Shown piece after piece: positions 19,204 to 31,599 of a DNA stretch of 64,000 bases. The notes under the pieces are model-generated. The model was not told the origin of the DNA, did no database searches, and was given only the letters and a program-made list of their open reading frames with translations. Numbering within the stretch: the stretch's first letter is position 1; each line of letters opens with the position of its first letter. Source of the stretch: Dromaius novaehollandiae (taxonomy: Eukaryota; Chordata; Aves; Casuariiformes; Dromaiidae); the NCBI RefSeq assembly GCF_036370855.1, contig NC_088102.1, positions 72,549,601-72,613,600 of the forward strand. Direction: 5' to 3'. A program made the translations under genes and the position numbers.

Positions 19204-22200
19204 ATGGGGCAGGAGGTGTTTGGGATGGCCACCATCAGCCAGCTCCTTGCCAGCGCACTGGGACTGCTGCTGTGCGTGCAGCTCTGCAGGGGTGAGTGCC
19301 TCTGGGCTCCCCGGGACTGGAGCTGCCTGCCTTCATGTCGAGAGTGGGAGGCAGCCCTGGGGATGGGGAAGACACGATGGGGCTGGGGTGGCCCCCATGG
19401 GCCTGTGTGTGACCTGCTGGGCAGGCTTCCCAAGGACACCAGTGGAGACATCCCACCTGGACAGCTCTCGGGCACTCGCGGTGCCTGGGGTGTGCTGGGG
19501 ACAGGGTTTTTGCAGTGGGGCCAAACACTGAGCACATGTGGCAGTATGCATGCCCCACAGTTTTCCCCTTGCGTCAGGTGCTGGACATTCAGGGGCTGGA
19601 TTTGGCCCTGCCTTTCTTCACAGCTCACATCCTGCAGTGCCCCCAGGGCTTTTCCACATACACGGCCATATGCCAGGGCCCAAGAGCCAGCCCCACAGTG
19701 GGGAGTGGAGGCCATCAGGGCAGGGAACAGCTGTGGGACATAGCCCCCTGGGCCAACCTGGCAGGGCAGGCTGCACCAGGCACCCGTGGCATCATGCGGG
19801 GGCTCCACATCCTCCTTTGTGGTCCCACATGGGCACCCACAGGCACCGGGGAGCTGAGACTGGTTGATGGAGGCAGCCGCTGCGCTGGCCGGGTGGAGGT
19901 GAAGCACGAGGGCCAGTGGGGCACCGTGTGCAGCTATGACTTCCTCTGGGATGTCCGTGGGGCCTCCGTGGTCTGCAGGCAGCTGGGATGTGGCACCGTG
20001 GCCAGGACTTCCCCATACACCCCATTTGGGGCAGGGGCTGGCCGGATTTGGCTGCAACCCTTCTGCCGTGGCACCGAGACAGCGCTCCACCACTGCTCCC
20101 ACTATGGCTGGGGCCAGCACTACTGCGGACATGACTGGGACGTGGGGGTGACATGCTCAGGTGAGGGATTAGGTGACTGTGCTGGGGGGCAGCCCTTTGG
20201 CTGCGCACGGTTGGGAGCCATTATGGCCATGCCCAGGGCCTCCCCACCAGGGACTCCCCGGGTGTGGGAGTGGCGCTGGAGGGCAGCACTCTCATGCCCT
20301 GAGGGCACCTCTAATGCAGATGCTGTGGAGCTGAGGCTGGTGAATGGAGGTGGTGGTCCCTGTGCAGGCAGAGTGGAGGTGAAGCTGCGGGGCCAGTGGG
20401 GGACGGTGGCAGATAACGAATGGGACATGGAAGATGCCGAGGTGGTGTGTCAGCAGCTGGGCTGTGGCTCAGCCAAAAGCGCCCATGCCTGGAGCCGCTT
20501 TGGGAAAGGGTCTGGACCAATTCATCTGGCTGTCGTTGACTGTCGCGGGGATGAGTCCGCCCTCTGGGAATGTACTATCAAGGGATGGGAGCTGTACAAT
20601 GGAAGCCATGGCTGGGATGTTGGCGTGGTCTGCCAAGGTAAGAGCTGTGGCAGACACGGCCCAGGCTGTCTCGCCCCCGGGGGCCACCTGTGCCAGCACC
20701 AAAGCTCTGGTGGCAGCCCCTCCACAACCCCCCAACATGTCCCAGGGACCTCCAGGCGACCCCACACTCTCTTCCCCGGCAGGGTTTGTGCAGCTGGTCG
20801 GTGGGGACAGTGCCTGCTCGGGTCGTGTGGAGGTCAGGCAGGGCCAAGGCTGGGCAACCCTCTGCAAGGCCCACGTGGACCTCAACGCTGCCCATGTCAT
20901 CTGCAAGGAGCTGGGCTGTGGAGCAGCTCTGGCCGTCACCGGGGCAGCACACTTTGGGGCAGGAGCCAGGCCCATCTGGGACAGGGGCTTTGAGTGTGCA
21001 GGCAATGAATCCCTCCTGTCTGCCTGTGCCCGCAGGCTGCCCCACAGCCAGGGCTGCACACACAGCAGTGACGCTGGCGTCATCTGCTCTCGTAAGAGCG
21101 TGGGGTGTGGGGCAGAGGCTGCAGCGGGGGGCATGGGGAGACGAGCAGCGGGGACAGGGGTGCCCTGGGCAGGGACGGGGCAGGGAGGCTGTGGGTTGGC
21201 TTGTGGCAGCCCCCAGGGCGTGGGGAGGCAGAGGGCTGCCATGCCTGTGTGCCCCCACCATTGTAGCTGCACAGGGCCTTTCTCTCCAGCACCCTTTCTC
21301 CCTCCCAGCCTACACGGGCTTCAGGCTGGTGAACGGCAGCACAGAGTGCACAGGGCGGGTGGAGCTGGAGGCGCGTGGCACCTGGGGCTCCCTCTGCGAC
21401 GCTGGCTGGGACGTGCCTGATGCCCAGGTGCTCTGCCACCACCTCGGCTGCGGCTTTGCTGCCTCCGTGCCCCGCGGAGGGTATTTTGGGACAGGGAGCG
21501 GCCCGCTGTGGCAGGACACATTTCACTGCAGCGGGACCGAGTCCCACCTGGGAGAGTGCCCTGCCATGGCGCTGGGGACCCCCGCCTGCTCACTGGGCCA
21601 CGCTGCCGCAGTCAATTGCTCAGGTGCGTGTGGGGCAGGTGGCGTCAGACACGAGGGCCTGCTGTGGGGATGGGACCCAGCACCCCAAAAAGGAGGGGTG
21701 TCCCTTCCCCCCACTGCCACCAGGAGCTGTGGGGCACAGGGCCCATCTGGGGAAGCAGTGCCATGTCAGGGCAGGAGGAGGGCTGAGCCCAGGCATAGGG
21801 CAGCAGGCACACGGGCAGGAGGAGGGCAGTGGGGCCATGCTGTCACCCGGCATCCCATGGGGCTCCCCGGTGCCCCGCGGTCCCCGCAGCACCTCAGGAC
21901 ATCTTCCCTCTCTGCGGGGACAGGTGGCACGGAACCCCTGCGGCTGGTGGACGGGGAGAGCCGCTGCGATGGCCGCCTGGAGGTGGCCCTGGGTGGGGCC
22001 TGGGGCCGAGTCCTGGCTCAGCAGTGGGATGCCAGCAGTGCCAGCGTGGTGTGCCGGCAGCTCCGGTGCGGCACAGTGCAGAAGGCCTACACCGCCCCAG
22101 TGCTGGGGCCAGGCTCAAGCCCCCTGGTGCTGGGCGGGCTCCGGTGTGTGGGCACGGAGGCTCACCTGGCCCAGTGCAACGCCACACTGCACAGCACTGT

Positions 22201-25200
22201 GCCACCGGGCCACGTCAAGGAGGCAGCGGTTGTGTGCTCGGGTGAGTGTGCTGGGAAGGGCCCCGGGGCGCCGCGGGGGCCCAAGCAGCTGCCCCGACCC
22301 CAGTGGTCTCTGGCTGCAGGGAGCCAGCAGGTGCGGCTGGTGAGCGGCCCTGGGCGCTGTGCTGGGAGAGTGGAGATCTACGTCCTGGGGACCTGGAGCC
22401 ACGTCTGCGAGGATGCCTGGGACCTCCGGGACGCTGCCGTCGTCTGCCGCCAGCTGGGCTGCGGAGAGGCCCTGGCAGCACCCGGCTCGGCCCACTACGG
22501 CCGGGGCTTGGGGCCAGTGTGGCTGGGTGCCGGCGGCTGCTCCGGAGCCGAGGCAATGCTCTGGGACTGCCCAGCCCCAGCCCCGGCCCCAGCCCTGGGG
22601 CAGCGTGGTTGCAAGCAGGGCGCCAGTGTGGCAGCCATCTGCTCAGGTCAGTGCTGTGCTCCACCAGGGACGAGTGCAGGGTGGCTGTGGGACCGGCAGT
22701 AGCGCCAGCCCTCCCCACCAGACTCCCTGACCACCTCCCCACACCCTGGGCAGTCCCAGGGGGCAAGATGCCGCCTTCACCCCACTGCCCCAGCGTGTCC
22801 GTTTCTGGGCGTGCTTCTCTTGGAGCCCTAGGGAGGTGGGCGGGGTGACCGGGACAGCAGGGGTGTCTGCCCACCCCCGCCTGAGCTGTGGCCCCCCATT
22901 CTGCCCCCTTGCAGAGCTCACAGCCCTGCGGCTGGCGGGCGGCAGCAGCTGCACCGGGCGCCTGGAGGTCTTCTACAATGGGACGTGGGGCAGTGTGTGC
23001 GCCAATGGCACCAGCCCTGCGACAGCCGCCGTGGTGTGCCGGCAGCTGGGCTGCGGAGCCACGGGACAGCTGGCATCTGCACCGGCAACCACACAGGGCT
23101 CAGGCCCCGCGTGGCTGGCCTGGGTGCAGTGTGAGCTGGGGGCCGACTCCCTCTGGCACTGCCCCTCAGCACCCTGGCACCTGCAGCCCTGTGACTTCCC
23201 TGGAGACACCCACATCACATGTGACGGGGACCCTGGCAGCACCAGAGCAACTCCCACGCCAGCCATGGCAACTGGATGCCCAGACGGCGCAGCCTGCACA
23301 GGTAGCTCTGCCTGCGCAGGGCAGCACGGTGGCCCCAGGGATCCTCCAGCTCCGACCAGCACAGCCCAGTGGAGGGGGAGCAGCTCTGGCAAGGAGACCC
23401 CAGCTGCCGAGCACTGCCACCCCTCGGCCTCATGCAGGGGTTGGCTCCCGGGCACAGGGGTGCCCTCCTTGGCCTCCCTGTCCCGCCAGCCGCTCCCCTG
23501 CATGCCCCCCATGCATCCACAGTGATGCAGGACGGGACAGGGTCCCCAGCCTCCCTCCAGCTCCGCCGCATGTTGGTGTCCTCACAGGTGCCCACAGGAG
23601 CCCCACAGCGGGTGCTGGGGCCATGCCAGTGCCCACCATCCTCTGCATCATCCTGGGGACCCTGCTCTGCCTGGCCCTGGGGGCTCTCGCCATGCAGGCA
23701 AGGCGCACCATGGCTCAGCACAGAGGTGGGTCGTGCCGGGGGTCTCTGGGGCTGAATCTACCAGGACGAGGCACCAGGGCACAGCCAGTCAGGGCTGGGG
23801 GCTGCTGATGGCTCCCGGGACTGCCCGGCCATGGGACGGCCCGGCTGCACAGCCTGGGGGCAGGCGCAGCAGCGGAGGCCAGGAGGCCAGTGCCGAGCAG
23901 GGGCAGGACCCGGCGCAGCATGGGGGCCAGGCAGGGGCACCAGAGCCACTCAGCGGATGGGGCACAGCAGTGGAGCTGGGCCACAGGGATATCAGGGGCA
24001 CAGCTGGTGACCCCCACCATCCCATGTGCTGTGCCCATGGCCTGGGGTTATGGCTGCCCTTGCTTTCCAGGCCCTGGCAGAGCTGGGGACACAATCTCTG
24101 AGGCCGTCTATGAGGAGCTCGACTATACTCTGACGCCGGATTACCAGGAGGTGCACAGTGGCTCAGGTGTGTGCACCCTGGGCCTGGCAGGCTGTGACTC
24201 CCAACGGCCCCTTGCTGGCCCAGCCTGGCCCGGCCTGGCACCTCTTTCTGGAGAGGGAGGTCTCTGCACTGAGGCCCCCACGCACTGATTGCTGCAGCAG
24301 CTGGGCTTGAAGCCTGGCCACCTGCTGACCACGGGGAGCTGCAGCAGGGGGGTATCTCCTTGCCCTCCACAGTCCCCACTGTATGGCGAGGCTGTCCTGC
24401 CCAGGGTGCTGGCCAGGCCATGGGGCTGGGCAGCCTCCACTAACACCACATCCTCCAGACTCACCGTCAGAGGGCTCAGCAACGAAGCTGCCGTATTACA
24501 CCGACAACAGTGTGGAGGCCAGCAGCCCTGTGACAGCAGCAGGTACAGGGCCGGGGTGCAGGGTCATGCTACCATGTGCCCAGAGATGCAGCCCTTGCAC
24601 CACAGCTGGTGCCAGCAGGGGCCACACGCAGTACCTGGAGCAGCATGGCCGTGTGGCCCTTGGTTATTTTCTGGGCCAGCACTCATGGCCAGGGTCGAGC
24701 CTCCAGGCTGCAGCCTCCATCCCAGAGTTGGCAGCCCCACGCAGCGGGCCCCCATGTCAGCACCCCCAGCTCCGCGGCTGGTGGCAGCTGGCACAATGCA
24801 ACCCCTGCCCCAGCCTTCATTTGACTGCCCCGTCTGTCACAGACACCCCTGCCCTGTCCAGGCATGACCCCCCGGATGGGTATGATGATGCCGTGGCCAT
24901 GCAGCACCCGAGAGAGGCCGCTGCTCTGGGGCTGAGTGACGGAGATTTCTCTGAGGCAGCGGCGCTGGGAGGTAAGAGGCACTGCAGCCCGCGCAGCAGC
25001 CCTACCATACCCAGCGTCGTGCTGTCCCGCCGGGTGAGGCTGCTCCCCTGCACTCTGCCGCAGTGGTGGGCCCCACGGTGGGGTGCCCCAGCCCAGGCCT
25101 GGCAGCCAGGGCATGAAACAGCCCCTACAGGCACCGGCCTTCCTGTCCCCAGTGGGGAGCCGGCCCTCACTGAGCCACCCGGAGCCGCCGGGAGCCACAA

Positions 25201-25277
25201 CAGACGCCCCAGCCTCAGTGCCCAAGGACGTGGGCTACGATGATGTTGGTGTCAGCGGCCCCAGGACGTCACTGTGA
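19204..25277 (+). CDS. WC1/CD163-like SRCR receptor, copy 2, open throughout
   Basis: Predicted cell-surface co-receptor or pattern receptor with seven SRCR domains. Exons: 19204-19291 (signal peptide), SRCR1 19843-20160, SRCR2 20320-20637, SRCR3 20783-21091, SRCR4 21309-21623, SRCR5 21924-22241, SRCR6 22320-22646, SRCR7 22915-23301, TM 23588-23725 (VPTILCIILGTLLCLALGAL), tail 24071-24166, 24459-24542, 24843-24971, 25153-25277. All splice sites are GT-AG, all introns phase 1, no internal stop; 983 aa. Two in-frame ATGs exist (19204 in ACCATGG, and 19225); only the second is shared by all copies, and from it the protein is 976 aa. SRCR1, 3, 4, 6 and 7 have eight Cys; SRCR2 and 5 have six. Tail motifs: YEELDYTLTPDYQEV, LPYYTDNS, GYDDAVAM, GYDDVGVS. 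SRCR1 lacks one residue before its fifth Cys. WC1-type function on gamma-delta T cells is an inference from layout and tail. Confidence 0.9.
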
Positions 25278-25500
25278 GCATGGTGGGGTCACGCTGCAGC
25301 AGCCCTGAGGACATGCGTGGTGCCGTGTGACTCTGCCCCCACAGAGCCACAGCCTGGCCACAGAGGAAATCGTCTGCCTGATTGACCGCCTGCTCAGGCC
25401 TGCTGGGGACTACGGGCACTGTGGAAAACTGCCTCCATCATCCCTTCCATGCAGCCCTCCATGCAGCCTTCCATGTGTGTGCTTCCACTGTGCATTTTCT

Positions 25501-25506
25501 ATTAAA
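25501..25506 (+). terminator. poly(A) signal of copy 2
   Basis: ATTAAA, about 225 bp after the stop, in the conserved CACTGTGCATTTTCT context shared by all copies. Confidence 0.5.
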
Positions 25507-25529
25507 AAAACAAGAATTTTTTGAGCCTT

Positions 25530-26080
25530 GGCCCCAGGGTCGGTGCTTTGGGCATGTTGCCATCTTACAGGGGTGGCTGGGGCAGACACGAAGCACGTCC
25601 TGCTCAGCATGAGCCTTCTCGCGCAGAGCCAGTAACTCTCCAGCTGCCCTCACCCAGCTCTGGTTAATCACAGTCGCTGCTGCCGGTGTTTCGTCCACGA
25701 TGCCCTACACCGGGACGCCTCCCTGCATGGTGCCCCAGCTGCTGTGGCCCACACCTGCCGTAGGGCAGTGCTGCCCCAGGCTGACATTTGCCATCGCAGG
25801 TGGGGCACACTGCCCATGGCAGGGGCTGCCATGGAGTGAGTGCCGCTCTGCAAAAACAGCCGAGCATCAACAGTGCTGCCCGATGCAGCCATGGTGGAGC
25901 AGCTGGCAGACTTCCTCTCCTCACTGGAGGTTTCCCTTGCTGTAAGGCAGGCCTGCAGCCCAAACACAAAGGCAGGACAGTAGTGTGACAATTGCAAATG
26001 TCTCAGAGGGAGGCTACCACCTGCCTTCCTGCCTGCCAACAAGCAAAGGCCCCATCTGCAAGAGCAGGGCACACGCTTTG
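25530..26080. other. conserved 3' flank of copy 2
   Basis: Same block as 1360-1925. No gene recognised. Nearly identical to 58150-58710 within the segmental duplication. Confidence 0.45.
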
Positions 26081-26084
26081 TCTC

Positions 26085-27850
26085 CTTGATTGGGGGCATC
26101 ATTGGACACCACTGAAAAGAGTCTGGCCCCATCCTCTTCACACACTCCCTTCACATAGTTATACTAATCAATAAAAATCCCCCCACTCAGGCTTCTCTTC
26201 TCCGCCATGAACAGGCCCAGCTCTCTCAGCCTTTCCTCACATGACACATGCTCCCGTCCCTTCAGCATCTTAGGAGCCCTTTGCTGCACTCGCTCCAGGA
26301 GCTCCATGTCTCTCTCATCTTGAGGAGCCCAGAACTGCACATAGCACTCCAGACGTGGCCTCCCCAGGGCTCAGCAGAGGCACAGGATCACCTCCCTCCA
26401 CCTGCTGACAACACTCTGCCTAATGCAGCCCAGCATACCCTTGGCCTTCTTGGCCACAAGGGCACGGTGCTGGCTCACGGTCAGCTTGTTGTCCACCAGG
26501 CCTCCCAGGTCCTTCTCTGCACGGCTGCTTTCCAGCAGGTCAGCCACCACCCTCTACTGCTGCAGCGGGTATTCCTCCCCAGGGGCAGGCCTCTGCACTT
26601 CACCTGATTCAGCTTCATGAGGTTCCCCTCTGCCCATCTCCCCAGACTGTCAAGCTCGCTCGCAAGGGCAGCACAGCACTCTGGGCTATCAGCCACTCCT
26701 CCTGGTTTTCGATCATCAGCACACTTGCTGTGGGTGCACTCTGTCCCCTCATCCACGTCACTGAGGAAGAAGATGAACAGTACTGCACCCAGCATGGACC
26801 CCTGGCAGACACCGCTAGCTACAGGCCTCCAACGAGACTTTGTGCTGCTCATCACAACCCTCTGAGCTCTGCCAGACAGCCAGTTTTCAAGCCACCTCAC
26901 TGTCTGCCCATCTAACCCACACTTCCTCAGCTTGCCTGTGAGGATGTGATGGGAGACAGTGCCCAAAGCCTTGCTCAAGTCAAGGGAGACAACTTGCCCT
27001 GCTCTCCCCTCATCTACCCAGCCAGGCATCCCATCCTAGAAGGCTCTCACACTGGTTAAGCACGATTTCCCCCTTTGGGAATCCACACTTGCTACTCTGG
27101 ATCACTTTCTTAGCCTCCACATGCTTGCCAGTGGTGTCCAGGATGAGCTGCTCCATCACCTTGGCAGGGATCGAGGTGAGGCTGCCCGGCATGTACTTCC
27201 CTGCACCCTCCTTCTTGCCCTCTTGCAAGACTGGAGTGGCACTGGCTCTCTTCCAGGCCTCAGGCACCTCTCCTGATCTCCAGCAGCTTCCAAAGAGGAC
27301 TGAGAGGGGCCTAGCAAGGACCTTGGCCAGCTCGTCAGCACCCCTGGGGGCATGCCATGAGGGTGCATGGACTTGTGGATGTCCAGTTTGCTTCAGTGAT
27401 CCCTAAGCCCATCCTCCTCCACCAAGGAAATGTCTTCCTCTCTTGAGGCTTTCTCCCAGCTCTCCAGGGCCTGGGATGTGCGGAGGGCCCGTCTTCATGG
27501 GAATGACTGCAGCAAAGCAGCATTCAGGATCTCTGCCTTTTCTGTATGCTTTGTCACCAGGGCCCTTTCCCCGGTCAGCAGTGAGCCCACAACTTCCCTT
27601 CTCCTCCTTTGGTTATTGATGGATTTAAAGAAGCCCTGCTTGCTCTCCTTCACATCCCTCAACACATTAAACTCCAAAGGGGCCTCGGCCTGGACCTTTT
27701 GAGCCCCATCCTTCCTACTCGGACAACATCCCTCTATTCCTCCCACGTTTCCTGAGGCTGACTCCACACAAGCCCTGCCTCAGCTTTTGGCAGTTCTCCT
27801 TAACCATGGTGTCAAACAGATGTCCCCTGGCATTGTAGTACTCTAAGAGT
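26085..27850 (-). mobile_element. CR1 LINE fragment, antisense
   Basis: Near-full version of the spacer CR1: minus-strand linker (DVKESKQGFFKSINNQRRRR), RT start (PEAWKRASATPVLQEG), RT core (SKALGTVSHHILTGKLRKCG, SGVCQGSMLGAVLF, CADD) and ORF2 C-terminal remains to about 26085. Dead by frame changes and truncation. Repeated at 58714-60479. Confidence 0.9.
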
Positions 27851-27923
27851 AGTTCAGGAAACCACAAGTGTAAGCCAGACACATGCAGCCACAGGCAACA
27901 AGCAAGCTAACGCTGCTGTTACT

Positions 27924-28190
27924 GTGGCACGGCTGTTTCAACCTCATGAAGAAGGACAAGCGCCACACACCACTGTGCTGCTGGGAGCTGCAGGGATGGG
28001 AAAGACAATGACAAGGAGGAAGATCACCGTGGAGTGGGCAGGAGCAGTCCTTTATACACAGTTTGACTATGTTTTCTACCTCAGGGAGTGCAGCAGACTT
28101 GATTTCCAAGCTCTGTCATTGCCCCTACTTGGACTCTTCCATCTGGGCTGGACCAGGAGTGCCTCTGCCTGGAGCCAGCACTTGCACTCA
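27924..28190 (+). pseudogene. NLRP-like NACHT fragment with internal deletion
   Basis: P-loop GAAGMGKTMTRRKI and FDYVFYL are kept. About 29 bp after FDYVFYL (the NWKEIS part of other copies) are deleted, shifting the frame. The ATG of copies at 3761 and 14578 is GTG here. The identical deletion at 60553 shows it predates the segmental duplication. Confidence 0.65.
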
Positions 28191-28488
28191 CTCCCCTGGC
28201 CTTCACAGTCTGGATGGTTTTTGACAGGCACAGCCCACATGGACCCACGAGCCACCTGAGCCCTGCATGGCCAATGCCTCTTGCTCAGACAGCAAGCAGG
28301 CCCTGCGGTGTCCTAGGGGACGCAAGTACGGAGTTGCACTCTCTGGACTTGTGCACCCCCGAGCTAAAGAGAAACCTGAAACAATAGCTCAAGGCCCCTG
28401 TGACCTCCTGCCCCAACAAGAGGTGGCACAGAGCCCGGCTTGGGTCAGAGTGGTTCAGGTGGGCCCTGTCGGACTCTTGCCATGTGCT

Positions 28489-29507
28489 TGTGGCACAAGA
28501 TGAGTGAACTTTTGCCTTAAACATTTCTTGGTACATAAGGTGCAAGCAAACCATAACCCCGAACAAGCCATCTGTTCCCGGCAGAAACAGGACTGAGCTG
28601 CTGCGACCCCTGAAATGGTCTCCCTGCGACCACCCGGGACACACTGAGCCTGCGCTGAACCAGACCACGATCGGACAGAGACTTTGGGACCTGGACTGCA
28701 AATTACTGCTGCTTAGCACAACTTTTATAAAACTTGCTTAGCATGAGTAGCTGAATTTGCTGAAGCCTTAGGCCGCACTCCTAGTTCAGTGAGAAAGGGC
28801 CCCAGAGCTGGTGCAGGCTGGAAAAATAAGGGAGTTACAAGCAGTTTGCCTTCCTGTGCTTCACACTCCGAAAGGGAGGATGTCAAAGCTTTGAAATAAG
28901 GTCTGCTTAGGCGCCAGGACCCTGGGAAACAAAGCTGCCTCTCACTGCTGAAACAGTGTTAATTAGGAGGGGATCTGGATTATATCCCCTTCCTCGGGAC
29001 CTTGGGAGATAACACCTACTGTCACTGCTGGGGCAGTGCTAATTGCTGGAACAACACCTCTTTGTCAGGGCCTTGAGAGACATGGGCAGGACCAGAGGAA
29101 TCAAAACACGTGTCAGCAGAAACCGCAACAGTAAAGGTAAGGGAGAAAAACAGCCTGCCTAGGAACAACGAGGAGACCCAATAAGGAGCAGGAGACCCCA
29201 GACCTAAAAATTAGTATTGGTCTGAACTACCACATGATGGGTGGGAAACTTAATTTGAAAAAGCTATAATTGCCCAGGGATTTCTTTGTTCAGGGTCCCT
29301 CTTCAGAGGCACCCAACTCGAGCTGTAACTATTGCATGCATGTCATTACAATTTATTTATTTAATTTGCCTTGATTTGGCTCTGAACTTTTCAGCGGGAA
29401 CCTAGGGCTGGATCCTGCTCGAGTTGTAATTACTGCACGCGCATCGCTAAAATTTACACCCAGGGTGAAGAGGACCAACAGGATGCCGCTGGATCCACGA
29501 GTGGTGA

Positions 29508-29551
<44 letters not shown>

Positions 29552-29711
29552 CCCCTCTGTCTTTCTCTCTCCTCCCCTTTGCCTTTCCCCAACTTTTCTC
29601 CCCACTTCGTGGAAAATAAAGTTAAAAGGCTGTACGATATTTGACCAGTTTTAGTGTCTTAATCTTGTCCTTGGAATTGTAACGAAACCCTCCCGATATA
29701 GGATCGGCACT
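28489..29711. mobile_element. solo-LTR-like fossil, about 1.2 kb
   Basis: A 1.22-kb insert interrupts the spacer where other units read CATGTGCTTAACCC uninterrupted (15172 region). It is flanked by a short direct repeat (GTGCT, possibly up to 7 bp), starts TGTGG and carries AATAAA near 29615 about 95 bp before its end, as LTRs do. No gag, pol or env coding is seen, so it is read as a solo LTR of an avian endogenous retrovirus; the subfamily is not identified. It is older than the segmental duplication that copied it to 61118. Confidence 0.6.
29510..29580. repeat. (CT)n microsatellite
   Basis: Nearly uninterrupted CT repeat then pyrimidine-rich DNA, inside the LTR-like element. A second copy is at 62139-62209. 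Confidence 0.95.
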
Positions 29712-31590
29712 GTGCTTAACCCTGGCTCCTGTTCCCTAACTCAGAGCTGGAAAAGACTGAAACACAGATGTGGTTCACCTGAGCAGACACTGAGACAGGA
29801 CAACCACAGTGTCCCTCTCTCGCCTGCACAGCCCTGGGTGCACCAGGGCTGCTTGGAGGCCAGCGTGGCAAATCCCGTGAGCTGTTAGGCTTTGGATACC
29901 TTCTGCCTCTTTCCCCTCGAAGCCCCAGGACAGTGAAAGCCATGGGCAGGGAGTGGGCATGGCAGCAGGGCTGTGGCCGTGCAGGCTCCCTGAGGTCGGA
30001 TGCTGTGGGGCCAGGACAGTGTACCGCCATCGAGGTGGACCATGCCCTGCGGTCTCAGGTGGCAGTGAGTACCTGGGGTCATTTTAGCAGTTCTTCTCTT
30101 TTTCTTGCACTATTGAAAGATTGAACATATCGGGATTAATGGAAGAAATGCAGCAGGAGCTGGTTGCACTCAAGGGAAGAAGGGAATTTTGTGCTGTCAT
30201 ACCGGTGGGGGAGGACGGTGGCATTATGGATGGGGGTGCCTCGAAGGGAGGCCACGGCCTGCCTTCCTGCATGCCACCAAGCGTTGGCCCCATCCGAGAC
30301 AGCAAGGCACACACTTTATGTCCGTGATTGGAGGCATCACCCACAAGGGGTACAAAGCGGGCCTGGGAAGAAAGCTGAATGCACGTCTCTCCATGCTAAA
30401 TATCCCTCTCCGGCTTCCCAACTGCTGCACTTCCATCTCTATAATCAGCTCACAGCTTTGATACCTCCCGTGATTGTCCCACCAGTTAAACACAGAAGGT
30501 CTACGTGCTAAATGGTTACACTACATGAGCTTTCTGTCCCACTCTTGTCTCTCTGCAAGGCCTGCCAGCATTTGTACGCAGCCCATACCGGAATGCTGAG
30601 GTCTGACAAGCCCCTGCCACTAGTCCACTTCCCGACAGCTTCTGTTGCTGTGACCTGCTACTCTTTCAACTAGGGAAGCAAGTGGCTATGCACTGAGGTT
30701 TGCAGCCAAGGTAGGATGTGTCCTGTGAGAGTCCTGACTCAGTTGCTGGTCTGCACCTCATCCCTGCTGTCTGCACACAGTGGGAAAATCCCCACACTGG
30801 GGCACTGGAGCTGTCTGTTGTGTCACAGCTGGGAAAAATGTCCCCACGTGGCAGCTGAGCTTGCCTGGGCAGGGAGGGATTCCCACCAGCTGTGACGCAA
30901 CTGTGGGCAGGTGCTGGCCACCCTCGTCCCTGCCTTGGAAGGGGGTTCCGGGATGCTGGATGGAGGGTGCATTCCGAGGTGGAGCGAGGTGCTGGGAACT
31001 CCCCTGCCCTTGGGTGGGTGCTGCTGCCACAACTTAGAGGTGGCCTGAGAGACCTGCAAGGCATTGCTGGGCTGAACTGCTTTGCTGGTACAGCCAGCCA
31101 CGAGCACAGGTCCTCTTGACAACCAAATCCACCTAGCTACCTACTGCAGATGCTGAAGCAGCCACCCTTCCAGGCGTTGTGCGGGAGGGAAACAAGGGGG
31201 CAGGGCTGGGGCTGTGCCTGATTCACCGGACCTGAAAAGGGCACAGACCAGAAGTGGCATCGTCCCATGTTCCCACTGCAGTCGGTGGGGAGAAACAGGC
31301 CATACAGGGGGGGAACGCAGGTGCAGGCTGGACTGAACCATCCCAGGCACTGTCTCCCTCTGCCCTCCCAGCTCTGCACCAGCACCTGCACTAGCAGGGA
31401 GCAGGGCCTGGCAGCTCGGCAGTGGCAGTGCAACCTCAGGCCAATGCCGCACAGGGTAAAGAAGCTCTTTGTGTCAGGAAGGCCTTGAAGTGGCCAGAGC
31501 TTTCCAGATCCTTTTGCCTTGGGGTGACAATTAAGCGCATCTGCACAGGGCCGACAGCGTGGCACGACTGACTCTGCTCTCCACTCTGCC
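29712..31590. other. conserved spacer module
   Basis: Same module as 14900-17050, resuming after the LTR-like insert. Contains the IERLNISGLMEEM-like piece near 30120 and the TCYSFN-stop block near 30670. No gene recognised. Confidence 0.4.
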
Positions 31591-31599
31591 TTGTGTTCA

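Larger units (their letters stand above)
17800..31371. repeat. segmental duplication, left member (partner 50424-64000)
   Basis: From about 17.8 kb to at least 31.37 kb the sequence reappears about 32.62-32.63 kb to the right: gene 2 with gene 5, the CR1, the NACHT fragment, the LTR fossil and its CT tract. The offset stays at 32622-32629 throughout. The right end is cut by the window edge. Exon 1 and the promoter do not follow the pairing cleanly (see findings). Confidence 0.85.

Noticed and set aside
20690-22702. A single 670-codon exon gene
   Set aside because: SRCR4-6 within it have good acceptor and donor sites at each domain edge, and copies 1 and 3 break the frame in the SRCR4-5 intron. 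It is treated as three exons with open introns.
29353-29592. 79-codon minus-strand frame rich in Arg-Glu
   Set aside because: It is the translation of the CT microsatellite inside the LTR-like fossil.
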